Shown: positions 26,299-34,655 of the stretch, piece by piece
Layout: the number at the start of each line of letters is the position of its first letter
How positions within the stretch are numbered: the first letter of the stretch is position 1
Source of the DNA: Streptomyces sp. YIM 130001
Lineage (GTDB): Bacteria > Actinomycetota > Actinomycetes > Streptomycetales > Streptomycetaceae
NCBI RefSeq assembly: GCF_003574445.1
Contig: NZ_KZ984555.1
Span: 334,360 to 398,359 of the forward strand
Reading direction: 5' to 3'
DNA length: 64,000 nt
Translations under genes and position numbers: made by a program
Notes under the pieces: model-generated
Told to the model about the DNA's origin: nothing
Databases searched by the model: none
What the model saw: only the letters and a program-made list of their open reading frames with translations

Positions 26299-27156
26299 TC
26301 ACTTCACGCTCCCCGCCGTGAGGCCCGAGCGCCAGTAGCGCTGGAGGAAGAGGAAGGCGATGACCAGGGGGAGCAGGGCGAGGAGGGAGCCGATGACCAT
26401 CAGGGGGTAGTAGTCGGGATTGATGGGTGCGGTGGAGTTCCAGCTGTAGAGGCCGAGGCTGAGGGGGTAGAGGGAGGTGTCGTTGAGCATCACCAACGGC
26501 AGGAAGAAGTTGTTCCAGATCGCGGTCAGCTGGAAGAGGAAGATCGTCACGTAGCCGGGGGCGAGCATCCGCAGGCCGACGGAGAAGAAGCTGCGCAGTT
26601 CGTTCGCGCCGTCGACGCGGGCGGCCTCCAGGACCTCGTTCGGTACGTAGGACGCGGAGAACATCCGCGCCAGGTACACGCCGAAGGGGTTGAACAGGAC
26701 CGGGATCAGGACCGCCCACACCGTGTTCGCCAGCCCGATGTCGGAGGCGAGCAGATACAGCGGCAGGGCGAGCACGGTGGCCGGCACCATCACCGAGATC
26801 AGGATGAGGGCGAACAGCGCCCGCTTGCCCGCGAATTCGAACTTGTCGAAGACGTACCCGGCGGCGGTGCTGACCAGCGCACCGACCGCGGCGCCGCCGA
26901 CGGCGTACAGCAGGCTGTTGCCGTACCAGGTGAGGTACGCGCCGTCGTCCTGGGCGAGGAGGGCGCGGATGTTGTCGATGAACGCGAAGTTGGACAGGTC
27001 GAAGAAGTCCGAGGCGAAGAGGGCCTCGGCGTCCACGGTGGAGGCGAGCAGCAGCCACAGCAGGGGCAGCAGCGCATACAGCACACTGACGCCGACCACG
27101 ACGTTCGCCACGACCCGGCCGTACTGGCGCGGTGCTGAGGGGGAGGCGGTACTCAC
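26299..27156 (-). CDS. Carbohydrate ABC transporter permease, MalG type
   Basis: A 285-residue inner-membrane permease with six helices. The EAA loop EAARVDGANELRSF (about 180-195) contacts the ATPase. It pairs with the MalF-type permease just upstream, whose stop it overlaps by 4 nt (GTGA; GTG start at 27156). No ATP-binding subunit is encoded here. Streptomyces sugar importers commonly share the MsiK ATPase encoded elsewhere, and that is the likely energy source. It is the last gene of the sugar-uptake operon. Confidence 0.92.
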   Translation of the reverse strand: MSTASPSAPRQYGRVVANVVVGVSVLYALLPLLWLLLASTVDAEALFASDFFDLSNFAFIDNIRALLAQDDGAYLTWYGNSLLYAVGGAAVGALVSTAAGYVFDKFEFAGKRALFALILISVMVPATVLALPLYLLASDIGLANTVWAVLIPVLFNPFGVYLARMFSASYVPNEVLEAARVDGANELRSFFSVGLRMLAPGYVTIFLFQLTAIWNNFFLPLVMLNDTSLYPLSLGLYSWNSTAPINPDYYPLMVIGSLLALLPLVIAFLFLQRYWRSGLTAGSVK

Positions 27157-28232
27157 GAGCGGCGGTCCTTCCTCGATGCGGTGTCACGGCGTCCGGCGCG
27201 GGCCGTGCCGCGCGTCACGACGTAGGACAGGGCGCAGCACACGATCAGCAGCAGAACCGAGGCGGCGGACGCCAGGCCGTAATTGTTCCGGGTGAAGGCG
27301 GCGTCGAAGATGTACATGTTCGGCGTGTAGCGGGGGCCGACGAGCGGGGTCGCACGGCTCAGCAGCATCGGCTCGGTGAACAGCTGGAGCGCGGCGATCG
27401 TGGTGAAGATGGCGACGGTGGAGAGCGTGCCGCGGATCATGGGCACCTTGATGGTCAGGGCGGTGCGAACCGGGCCGGCGCCGTCGACCTGGGCCGCTTC
27501 GACGAGTTCGCGGGGGATGGCGCGCAGTGCGGCGAAGAAGATGACGGCGGTGTAGCCGAGGCCGCTCCACAGTGCGATGTTGACCAGGGACGGGATCAGC
27601 ATCTGCAGGCCGAGGAAGTTCACCTCGATATCGCCCTTGCTCAGTACGTCGAGTACGGGCGAGATGCCGGGTGTGTAGAGGTAGAGCCAGATGACGGTGG
27701 CGATGATGCCGGGCACGGCGTGCGGCACGAACAGCACGGTCTGGCTCAGCTGACGGGCCCGGATCAGGCCCGAGTCGAAGAGCAGCGCGAGGACCAGCGC
27801 GCCGGCCAGCACCAGCGGGATGAACACCAGTGCGTAGACGAGTGTGGTGACGACACCGCTCACGAAGCTGGGGTCGTCGAGCACGGCCAGGTAGTTGCGC
27901 AGCCCGACGAAGGTGGTGTGCGCGTTTCCGAAGCCGAGGCCGCTGTGGGACTCGGAGAAGAAGCTCAGCCTGATCGCGTAGAGCACCGGGATGAGGAAGA
28001 CGGCGAGCAGGAGCACGGTGAAGGGGCCGAGCAGGACTCCGACGGCCTGCCGCTGCGGCCGGCGCGGGCGGTTGGCGCGGGCGCCGGGAGCGCTCGCAGT
28101 GCCGGCGGCCCGGGAAGCGGCGGACTTACGTGATGCGTCGGGGGTCCGGGATGCGCGGGCGGTGCGCGACGCGTCGGACGCACTGGATGCGCTGGATGCG
28201 CTGGATGCGCTGGATGCGCTGGATGCGCTCAT
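27153..28232 (-). CDS. Carbohydrate ABC transporter permease, MalF type, with Ser/Ala repeat head
   Basis: A 359-residue permease. Residues 1-20 are a run of Ala-Ser-Ser triplets made by a 9-bp DNA repeat, and residues up to 65 are Ser/Ala/Arg rich. Six helices follow, with the EAA loop EAAQVDGAGPVRTALTIKVP. The ATG at 28232 overlaps the solute-binding-protein stop by ATGA, which fixes the start. The low-complexity head is cytoplasmic and unlikely to matter for transport. It forms one importer with the flanking genes. Confidence 0.9.
   Translation of the reverse strand: MSASSASSASSASSASSASDASRTARASRTPDASRKSAASRAAGTASAPGARANRPRRPQRQAVGVLLGPFTVLLLAVFLIPVLYAIRLSFFSESHSGLGFGNAHTTFVGLRNYLAVLDDPSFVSGVVTTLVYALVFIPLVLAGALVLALLFDSGLIRARQLSQTVLFVPHAVPGIIATVIWLYLYTPGISPVLDVLSKGDIEVNFLGLQMLIPSLVNIALWSGLGYTAVIFFAALRAIPRELVEAAQVDGAGPVRTALTIKVPMIRGTLSTVAIFTTIAALQLFTEPMLLSRATPLVGPRYTPNMYIFDAAFTRNNYGLASAASVLLLIVCCALSYVVTRGTARAGRRDTASRKDRRS
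28183..28227. repeat. 9-bp tandem repeat inside the MalF-type gene
   Basis: Five perfect copies of ctggatgcg at the 5' end of the permease gene, with degenerate copies continuing to about 28165. On the minus strand it encodes Ala-Ser-Ser units. Copy-number change would alter protein length in steps of three residues without a frameshift. Confidence 0.85.
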
Positions 28233-29545
28233 GACTGCCTCACCTTCAGGCCCAGGCTGCGCATGTCGGGCAGAGTCTCGGCCTGAGCCGTGCGCAGCGC
28301 TTCGGTGATCTTCGTGCCGTACGAGAGCCGGGCCAGGCCGTTGTGCAGGGACGTGGCGGTGGCTTGCATACGGGGACCCCAGGTCCAGCCGGTGCGCAGC
28401 AGTCGGGCCTGCTCCGTCACCAGGTCGTACAGGTCCTGGCCGTCGTAGAAGTCCGTCTTGAACTGCCTTGATGCGGCGTCGACTTGGGCCTCGGCCGCGG
28501 GGAAGAGGCTCGAACGGCCGCCGGAGAGACGGGCGGTGATCGCCTCGGGGGACGTGGACATCCAGTCGAGGAAGCGCATGGCGCGCTCCTTGCGCGGGCT
28601 GTCGGCGGTGATGGCGTGCAGGGAGACGCCGTCGGTGCCGAGGACCGGCTGGCCGGTGTCCCACTGCGGCAGCGGGGCGACGCGCCAGCGGCCCGAGGTG
28701 CCGGGCACCGATGAGGCCAGGGCCGCGAGTCCCCAGGGTCCGACGAGGTGGGCCGCCACCTTGCCGCGGGCCATCGCGGAGAGCCACTCCTGGCTGCTGC
28801 CGGGTGCGACGAGCAGCAGGTCCTCGTCGATCAGGCCCTGCCAGTAGTCGGCGACGCGGCGGGTGGGCGAGTCGAGGAAGTCCACGACCCAGCTGTCGTC
28901 CTCGATGGCGAACCATTGTCCGCCGCTCTGCATGGTGTGCCCGGCCAGCACGTTGTACGCGTTGGGATGGAAGCTGGTCAGGTGGATGCCGGACTGCCGC
29001 TTGAGCTGCCGGGCCGCCTCGCGGAACTCGTCCCAGGTGGTGGGCACTTCGATGCGGTGGGACTCGAGGATGTCGGTGCGGTAGGCGAGCAGCATGGGGC
29101 CGAGGTCCAGGGGGATTCCGTAGACCCGGTCGTCCAGTTTGCCGTTCGTCCAGGCCTGCGGGCCGAGTTGGGTGCGCAGGCGCGGGGTGACCAGGTCGGT
29201 GAGGTCGGCGCAGACGCCGTCGATGGCGAAGGACGGCAGGTCGGCGTCGACGATGGTGACGATGTCCGGGGCGTTGCCGGCGCGGGCCGCGTTGGAGATC
29301 TTGGCGTTGCCGCCGGCGAGGCCCGAGGTCATCGGCGAGTAGGCGATGGGGTCGTCGGGGTGGATGGCGTTCCACTTGGCCACCAGGGTGTCGCTGCCGC
29401 GCAGCGCGGACCAGAAGGTCACGGGGCCGTCTGGGTCGTTCCCGCCGGACGACGAGTCGGCGCAGGACGTCACACCGGCGCCGGCGAGGGCGGTCCACAG
29501 ACCGGCGGCGAGGACGCCGCGCCTGCTCGGTGGGCGGCTAGTCAT
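28229..29545 (-). CDS. Sugar ABC transporter solute-binding lipoprotein
   Basis: A 438-residue extracellular solute-binding protein (family 1 fold). SRRGVLAAG and a hydrophobic run lead to lipobox VTSC with the lipidated Cys at 28, so it is membrane-anchored, perhaps through Tat. Motifs typical of the family include PDIVTIVDADLPSFA, the WDEF block and ALRTAQAETLPDM near the end. It delivers a mono- or oligosaccharide to the two permeases downstream. The start at 29545 is the only reasonable one for the signal peptide. The ligand is probably the product of the nearby lyase and glycosidase. Confidence 0.92.
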   Translation of the reverse strand: MTSRPPSRRGVLAAGLWTALAGAGVTSCADSSSGGNDPDGPVTFWSALRGSDTLVAKWNAIHPDDPIAYSPMTSGLAGGNAKISNAARAGNAPDIVTIVDADLPSFAIDGVCADLTDLVTPRLRTQLGPQAWTNGKLDDRVYGIPLDLGPMLLAYRTDILESHRIEVPTTWDEFREAARQLKRQSGIHLTSFHPNAYNVLAGHTMQSGGQWFAIEDDSWVVDFLDSPTRRVADYWQGLIDEDLLLVAPGSSQEWLSAMARGKVAAHLVGPWGLAALASSVPGTSGRWRVAPLPQWDTGQPVLGTDGVSLHAITADSPRKERAMRFLDWMSTSPEAITARLSGGRSSLFPAAEAQVDAASRQFKTDFYDGQDLYDLVTEQARLLRTGWTWGPRMQATATSLHNGLARLSYGTKITEALRTAQAETLPDMRSLGLKVRQS

Positions 29546-29604
29546 GACAGCCGCCGGCGGTGCGGGACGGGTGGGCGGAGTACGGGGAGAGCATCGGCAA
29601 CCTC

Positions 29605-29815
29605 TTCGGGACTCTCAGGGACGGTCGGGAATCTCAAGGACGGTCGGGAATCTCAAGGGCGAAAGGGGGACTCTCGTAGGGAAGTTCGGGACCTGGGGGG
29701 GTGTGTTCGCTGCCCTACGGGGCGAGTTGGGGACTCGGGACTTCGGGAGGTGAGTTCGCTGCTCTCGGGGCCGAGTTGGGTATCTCGCGGGCGAGTTCGG
29801 CGAATCTCAGGGACC
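29605..29815. repeat. Degenerate tandem repeats between isomerase and solute-binding-protein genes
   Basis: A perfect 19-bp tandem duplication (29619-29637 and 29638-29656, ggacggtcgggaatctcaa) sits within about 200 bp of weaker copies built on gggaatctcaggga-like words. The block reaches into the isomerase gene, where it helps encode the low-complexity C-terminal tail. No gene or promoter is visible in this 261-bp gap. Confidence 0.65.
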
Positions 29816-30805
29816 GGCTGTCGGGCCGGTCGGACGGGTGGGGCTGGACGGGTGCGTCGGGGTGATCGGGTCGCCCGGACCGGTGGGATCTGCCGGTCGG
29901 CCGGCGGCCGTGGTGGGACCGGCGCCCGCGGGGGACGACCCAGTGCGCGGGGTGTCCGCGGGTGGCTCGAGGCCGTCGAGTACCTGGTGGAAGGCGGCGA
30001 GCGCCCGATCGAGCGGGGCCGCCTCGGGGTACCAGGCGCGCTCCCACTCCAGGCTGATCCAGCCCTCGTAGCCGAGCCGGTGGAGGTGCCCGACCACGTC
30101 GGCCAGCGGGAGCACACCCTGGCCGGGCAGCACGGGACGCAGGTCGGTGGGTGCCCCGACATCCTTGAGCTGTACGTGCCGGAGCCACGGGGCGAGCAGG
30201 GCGGCCGTGCGCTCCGGGGCCTCCCCCGCGCGCCACGGGTTGACCGCGTCCCAGACCGCGCCGGCCTCAGGCGCGCCGACGGCCTCGAGGACGTCGGCGA
30301 TCTGTGCGCCGGTGAGGAACTCGTCGTGGGTCTCCAGGAGTACGTCCACACCGAGCTGCCCGGCCAGTCCGGTGACCGAGGCCAGGGCCCGGATCGCACG
30401 GTCGCGCCGGCCGTCCGGCCGGTCTGCGCCGCCGCCGAAGACGCGGACGGCGGGGGCACCGAGCCCGGCGGCGAGGCGCAGGTGCTCGGCCAGGTTCTCG
30501 GTCACGTCCGTGCGGTCGGCGGCCACCTGGACGTAGGAGGCCAGGCAGACGAGGTGCAGGCCCGCCGCGGCCAGGCCGGTGCGGAGTGCGTCGACCTCTC
30601 CGTCCGGCATTCCCGGGTAGGCCAACTGCCCTGGTGCACAACGGAGCTCGACGCCAGAGGTGGGGCCGGCCCCGGCGAGGCGGGTCACCTCGTCGAGATC
30701 CGCTCCGGGGCAGCCGAGGGTGCTGAACGCGCGGGGGTTCGTGGGGCGGCTGACGGGGTGCTTCATACGGTCACCCCGTCCGTGACCAGGTTGGGGGTGA
30801 TTCAT
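29807..30805 (-). CDS. Sugar phosphate isomerase/epimerase-type TIM-barrel protein
   Basis: A protein of 332 residues (318 from ATG 30766). The AP-endonuclease-2/xylose-isomerase-like barrel has metal-ligand stretches ETHDEF, WDAVNPW, HVQLKDV and EWERAWYP. Such proteins isomerise or epimerise sugars or inositols next to Gfo-type oxidoreductases. The ATG at 30805 overlaps the oxidoreductase stop (ATGA), and a second ATG at 30766 lies in an exact upstream duplication, so the first 13 residues are duplicated DNA. The last 50 residues are Pro/Thr/Gly repeats outside the barrel. Substrate unknown. Confidence 0.8.
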   Translation of the reverse strand: MNHPQPGHGRGDRMKHPVSRPTNPRAFSTLGCPGADLDEVTRLAGAGPTSGVELRCAPGQLAYPGMPDGEVDALRTGLAAAGLHLVCLASYVQVAADRTDVTENLAEHLRLAAGLGAPAVRVFGGGADRPDGRRDRAIRALASVTGLAGQLGVDVLLETHDEFLTGAQIADVLEAVGAPEAGAVWDAVNPWRAGEAPERTAALLAPWLRHVQLKDVGAPTDLRPVLPGQGVLPLADVVGHLHRLGYEGWISLEWERAWYPEAAPLDRALAAFHQVLDGLEPPADTPRTGSSPAGAGPTTAAGRPADPTGPGDPITPTHPSSPTRPTGPTAGP

Positions 30806-30830
30806 ACGGTCACCCCGTCCGTGACCAGGT
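30762..30830. repeat. 39-bp tandem duplication across an operon junction
   Basis: A 30-nt sequence beginning ttcatacggtcaccccgtcc occurs at 30762-30791 and again at 30801-30830, 39 bp apart. It contains the last codons of the oxidoreductase and the ATG of the isomerase. Because 39 is a multiple of three, both ATGs are in frame. Confidence 0.9.
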
Positions 30831-31827
30831 CGATCCGGGCGCCTCCGGCAGCCGCCGACTCGTACACGGCCAGCGCGGCGGCGACCACCGACCGGCCGTA
30901 GTCGGCGCCCACGTGATGCGCGCCGGGCTCACCGCGGACGGCAGCGACGAAACCGTCCAACTGAGCTCGCAATGCGTGCTGTTGGCGGTCGGGGTCGGCA
31001 CCGCGCAGGCGGGTGGAGGTGCCGCCGCGGAGCAGGAAGAGGCCTTCGGTCCCGGACACCCGCAGGGTGGCCGAGTCCATCACCACCTCGGTCTCGTCGT
31101 AGTAGGGAGCGCCGCGGCTGATCAGGGAGACGGATGCGCTGGTGCCGTCGGCGAGTTCGAGCAGGGCGAGCGCGTCGGTCTCGATCTGGAGGCCCTCGCG
31201 GCCGTGCACGACGCCGGTGACGCGGCGGACCGGTGATCCGGTGAACCACTGGATGCGGTCGAGTCCGTGGGTGCCGACGTTGAGGACGATGCCGCCGCCG
31301 GCCAGCTCCCGGTCGAAGAACCAGGACGGTCGCGAGCCCGGGTCGTAGTGGGCGGAACGGCGGTGGGTGACGAGCACCGGGCGGCCGTACTCACCCGAGG
31401 CGACGATCCGCCGGGCCTCCTCGGCCACCGGGTCGAAGTGGACCACGTGCGCGACGGCGAGCAGAGTGCCGGCCTTCGCGCAGGCGTCGATCATCCTGGT
31501 GCAGTCCTCGACGGTGGTCGCCATCGGCTTCTCCACCAGGACGTGCAGACCGGCTTCGGCGGCCTCCGTGACCATGGCGGTGTGCAGTGCGTGCGGGGCC
31601 GCCACGACCACCGCGTCCAGCTGCACTTTCGCGAACATCGCGCGGTGGTCGGCGAAGACGGGCAGCCCGGCGGGTGCCAGCTTGCGGGCCGCGGAGCTCC
31701 GGGGGTCGCAGATCGCGGCGATCTCGTAGTCGTCCGCGTCCGCTGCCGCCCGGATGTGGGCGGCGCCGACGCTCCCCGCGCCGATCAGGCCGATGCGGAA
31801 CCGGCGGTTGACCGGGGCGCTGCTCAT
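30802..31827 (-). CDS. Gfo/Idh/MocA-family NAD(P)-dependent oxidoreductase
   Basis: A 341-residue enzyme. The Rossmann part begins IGLIGAGSVGAAH, with the EKP motif in VLVEKPMATT (about residue 100). The C-terminal Gfo domain has GGGIVLNVGTHGLD, the likely catalytic His region. Family members oxidise or reduce sugars, inositols or uronates. ATG 31827 follows AGGAG by 6 nt; the long frame upstream is repeat DNA and not coding. The stop overlaps the isomerase start. It belongs to the sugar-catabolic operon under the GntR/LacI-type regulator. Confidence 0.9.
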   Translation of the reverse strand: MSSAPVNRRFRIGLIGAGSVGAAHIRAAADADDYEIAAICDPRSSAARKLAPAGLPVFADHRAMFAKVQLDAVVVAAPHALHTAMVTEAAEAGLHVLVEKPMATTVEDCTRMIDACAKAGTLLAVAHVVHFDPVAEEARRIVASGEYGRPVLVTHRRSAHYDPGSRPSWFFDRELAGGGIVLNVGTHGLDRIQWFTGSPVRRVTGVVHGREGLQIETDALALLELADGTSASVSLISRGAPYYDETEVVMDSATLRVSGTEGLFLLRGGTSTRLRGADPDRQQHALRAQLDGFVAAVRGEPGAHHVGADYGRSVVAAALAVYESAAAGGARIDLVTDGVTV

Positions 31828-32332
31828 GCATGTCTCCTGTCGAAGAGGTACGGGTCGGTGCGGGCCGACCGAAGAAGTGCGGGCCGGTGCAGCCGCCCGA
31901 GGATGTGCGGGCCGGCGGGGCGCCGACCGAGAAGTGGGGGCCGGTGCAGAGTCGACCGGGGATGTGCGGGCCGGTGCAGGGCCGGCCGGGGAGTGCCGAT
32001 CGGCTGAAGGCCGAAGGGTGGAAGAGGTGCCGACCGGCGGGTGACCGGTCGAGGAGATGCCGATCGACGGGGCGCCGATCGGAGGGGGTGCGGTGCCGGC
32101 AGAGCGTCCGACAGAGGCGGAGGCGGTGCGCTGAGGGTGGTGGGGGCGATGGTGACGGAGACGGAGACGGAGACGGAGATTGCAGTCACCGGGCCGCCCC
32201 GTGGAACCGGTCGTCAAGGACCGTCGCGTAAAGCCGGGCTCTCACGCCGACCCGCCGGACCACCCGGACAGCCCGGACCACCCGGCCCGCCGGCCCGTCC
32301 GTTCAAGGCGGCCCACCCCATCGACCGCACCG
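31828..32332. repeat. Repeat-filled 505-bp gap between regulator and oxidoreductase genes
   Basis: No gene. From about 31,845 to 32,080 the DNA is a degenerate minisatellite: words such as gatgtgcgggccggtgcag and gccgaccg recur every 30-36 bp, about six times. At 32,155-32,178 there are four perfect copies of acggag. The oxidoreductase promoter should lie close to 31,830-31,900 but is not recognisable. Confidence 0.7.
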
Positions 32333-33496
32333 TCAGACCCGAATCGCGGCCGTACGCGAGGACGAAGCCACTCCCCGTCCCGCGCCGCACGAGGCGCGGA
32401 CCACGAGCCGGGGCTGGATCTCCACCCGATGGCTCGGCGCATCGCCGCCCGAGTCCAGGAGGCCCAGCAGGAGTTGCGCCGCCAGTGCGCCCACCTCGGA
32501 CTTCGGCGGCGAGACCGCGGTGAGCGGCACGTCGCCGACCTCCGCGACCTCGTCGTCGTACGCCACGACCGCGAAGTCGCGTGGTACGGCGAGGCCTTGG
32601 CGCCGGGCCTCGACCACGAGGGCGGCCGCGTCCCGGTCGCCGTGGCAGAACACGGCGGTGACGCCCGCCTCGGCGCAGTGCCGGACGTACGCGGTGATCT
32701 CCGCGGCGCCCCACACCTCGCGGTGGGCGACCGCGCCGTCCACCACGTCGACGCCGAGCAGTGCCGCCGCGTCGTCGAACCCCCGCGCCACGTGCTCGGC
32801 GGTGCCGGTGCGCAGTCTGCCGAGGTGGCCGATGCGCCGGTGGCCGAGTCCGCGCAGGTGGCGCACCGCGAGACAGACGCCGCCCGCATGGTCGGTGCCC
32901 ACCCACGAGGTCGGATCGTCCGGCTCCGGGGCCGGCGGCCGGCGCTCCACCAGGACGTACGGGAGCGGGAGTTCGCGCAGCCCGTCCACGTATCCCTGCG
33001 GGTCGCTCATCAGGTGCAGGTTCGGAACGAAGAGGAGTCCTTGCACGCCACTGTCGCGCATGGCCTGCAACTCGTCCTGTTCCACGTCGAGTTCGTATTT
33101 CGAGGAGGCGAGGACGACACCCACTCCGGCGTCCCGCAGAACACGCTGGATGCCCTCGACGACGCGCGGATAGTAGTACGTCGTCGACGGCACGAGTACG
33201 CCCACGAGCCGGCGGCCCGTCGGTGCGCTCTCCGGCTCCGCGGGCGGCGCGGGCTCCGGGGCGACGAAGGTGCCGGCGCCCTGACGTCGCTGGACGATGC
33301 CCTCGGCGACCAGTTGACCGACCGCACGCCGCAGAGTGTTGACGCTGACGGCGAGCGTGTCGGCGAGTTCCCGCTCGACGGGGAGCTGAGTTCCGGGGGC
33401 CCACAGGCCGTTCTCGACGTTCGCCCGCAGCCGCTTCGCGACGTGCAGGTATTTCGGGCCCTGAAGGAATGAATCCTTCTCCTCTGCCGATTTCAT
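32333..33496 (-). CDS. GntR/LacI hybrid transcriptional regulator of the sugar locus
   Basis: A 387-residue regulator. Residues 10-78 form a GntR winged helix (YLHVAKRLRANVENG, LPVERELADTLAVSVNTLRRAVGQL). The rest is a LacI-type periplasmic-binding fold (RRLVGVLVPSTTYYYP, FCHGDRDAAALV, VVAYDDEVAEV). This AraR-like architecture binds a sugar and releases DNA. ATG 33496 gives the normal domain start; the longer frame to 34096 overlaps the divergent gene. It sits between the import/oxidation operon and the divergent lyase/aldolase operon, so it probably controls both. Confidence 0.9.
   Translation of the reverse strand: MKSAEEKDSFLQGPKYLHVAKRLRANVENGLWAPGTQLPVERELADTLAVSVNTLRRAVGQLVAEGIVQRRQGAGTFVAPEPAPPAEPESAPTGRRLVGVLVPSTTYYYPRVVEGIQRVLRDAGVGVVLASSKYELDVEQDELQAMRDSGVQGLLFVPNLHLMSDPQGYVDGLRELPLPYVLVERRPPAPEPDDPTSWVGTDHAGGVCLAVRHLRGLGHRRIGHLGRLRTGTAEHVARGFDDAAALLGVDVVDGAVAHREVWGAAEITAYVRHCAEAGVTAVFCHGDRDAAALVVEARRQGLAVPRDFAVVAYDDEVAEVGDVPLTAVSPPKSEVGALAAQLLLGLLDSGGDAPSHRVEIQPRLVVRASCGAGRGVASSSRTAAIRV
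33463..33479. promoter_or_regulatory. Possible second operator within the regulator gene
   Basis: Inverted repeat GAAGGA / TCCTTC with a 5-nt centre, sharing the word GGAATGAAT with the larger palindrome 115 bp away. It lies in the first codons of the regulator gene, a position suited to autoregulation. Binding is inference. Confidence 0.35.
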
Positions 33497-33574
33497 GCTT
33501 GGAGATTGCTGGAAACATGCCCTTGCGTCAACCGCTCGGCAATGATTTTCTGGCCGAAGTTGCAAGAAACTCAG

Positions 33575-33603
33575 GAATTCATTCTCTTTTATGGAATGAA
33601 TTC
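33575..33603. promoter_or_regulatory. Palindromic operator in the divergent sugar-locus promoter
   Basis: Perfect 10-bp inverted repeat GAATTCATTC / GAATGAATTC with a 9-nt A/T-rich centre, 17 bp before the epimerase start and 79 bp from the regulator start. The surrounding A/T-rich stretch is conspicuous in this genome. It is the best candidate for the GntR/LacI-type regulator site. It could also form a hairpin over the 5' end of the epimerase mRNA. Confidence 0.6.
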
Positions 33604-33620
33604 GAGGCGTGGGAGAAGTG

Positions 33621-34655
33621 ATGACGGAATTGCTGACCGGGCACGCCGATCTGCGAGCGGAACTCGCCCGGCCGGGACCCGGCCTGGTGACGGAGGCCCG
33701 TGACTGGCCGGGCGATGTGCTGGTACTCGGTGCGGGCGGCAAGACCGGCTCCGGGATCGCGGCCATGGCCCGTCGCGCGCTCGACGAGGCAGGCCGCACC
33801 GACACCCGGGTCCTCGCGGTGTCACGGTGGTCGGATGCCGCCGCGGGCGAGCAACTCGCCGCGCAGGGAGTCGAGATCGTCGCCGCGGACCTGTCGGATC
33901 CGGACGCCCTGAAGTCCCTCCCGGACGCCGGTGCGGTGATCCACCTGGTCGGCGCCAAGTTCGGCACGGCAGGCGCTCCCGAGCAGGCCTGGATGACGAA
34001 CACCGTGCTGCCCGACCACGTCGCCCGCCGCTGGCCGCACGCCCCGATCGTCGCCCTGTCCACCGGCAATGTGTATGGGATGACGGCCCCGGTCACCGGC
34101 GGTTCCCGCGAGAGCGACGAGCCCCGGCCCGAGGGCGACTACGCCGTCACCTGTCTCGGCCGCGAGCGCGTCCTCACCCACGCCGCCCGCACCCGGGACA
34201 CCCCGGTCGCCCTGATCCGGCTCAACTACGCGGTCGAGCCGCGCTACGGCGTGCTCGCCGACCTCGCCCGCACCCTGCTCGCCGGCCGCCCCGTCGCCCT
34301 GGACACCGGCGCCGTCAACGTCGTCTGGCAGCGCTACGCCAACGAGGTCGTCCTGCGCAGCATCGGACACGCGCGCAGCGGCTCTCCGTTCGTCCTGAAC
34401 CTCACCGGCCCGGAGACGGCCGGCGTCCGGACCCTCGCGCTACGTCTGGCCGAACTCCTGGACGTAAAGGCCGAGTTCACCGGCGAGCCGCCCACCACCA
34501 GCTTGTTGAGCGACGCCACCGCCTGCCACGCACTGTTCGGCTATCCGGACCGCACCCTCGGCGACCTCGTCGAGCTGCAGGCGGCCTGGCTGCTCGCGGG
34601 CAACGAGACCTGGGACAAGCCGACCAAGTTCGACCGCAGGGACGGCCGCTTCTGA
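33621..34655 (+). CDS. NAD-dependent epimerase/dehydratase (extended SDR)
   Basis: A 344-residue extended SDR protein. The Rossmann start VLVLGAGGKTGSGI is at about 33-46, ADLSDPDAL marks the nucleotide pocket, and STGNVYGM is the typical Ser/Tyr-side strand. The usual YxxxK is not obvious: the matching site reads DYAVTCLGRE with no Lys at the expected place, so the chemistry may differ from classical epimerases. ATG 33621 follows GGGAGAAGTG. It is the first gene of the operon divergent from the regulator and overlaps the next gene. Possible role: uronate oxidation or sugar epimerisation. Confidence 0.8.
   Translation: MTELLTGHADLRAELARPGPGLVTEARDWPGDVLVLGAGGKTGSGIAAMARRALDEAGRTDTRVLAVSRWSDAAAGEQLAAQGVEIVAADLSDPDALKSLPDAGAVIHLVGAKFGTAGAPEQAWMTNTVLPDHVARRWPHAPIVALSTGNVYGMTAPVTGGSRESDEPRPEGDYAVTCLGRERVLTHAARTRDTPVALIRLNYAVEPRYGVLADLARTLLAGRPVALDTGAVNVVWQRYANEVVLRSIGHARSGSPFVLNLTGPETAGVRTLALRLAELLDVKAEFTGEPPTTSLLSDATACHALFGYPDRTLGDLVELQAAWLLAGNETWDKPTKFDRRDGRF

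Noticed and set aside
30831..32217. Extended N-terminus of the Gfo oxidoreductase (start at 32217)
   Set aside because: The first 130 residues would be encoded by minisatellite DNA; a proper ribosome site and Rossmann start exist at 31827.
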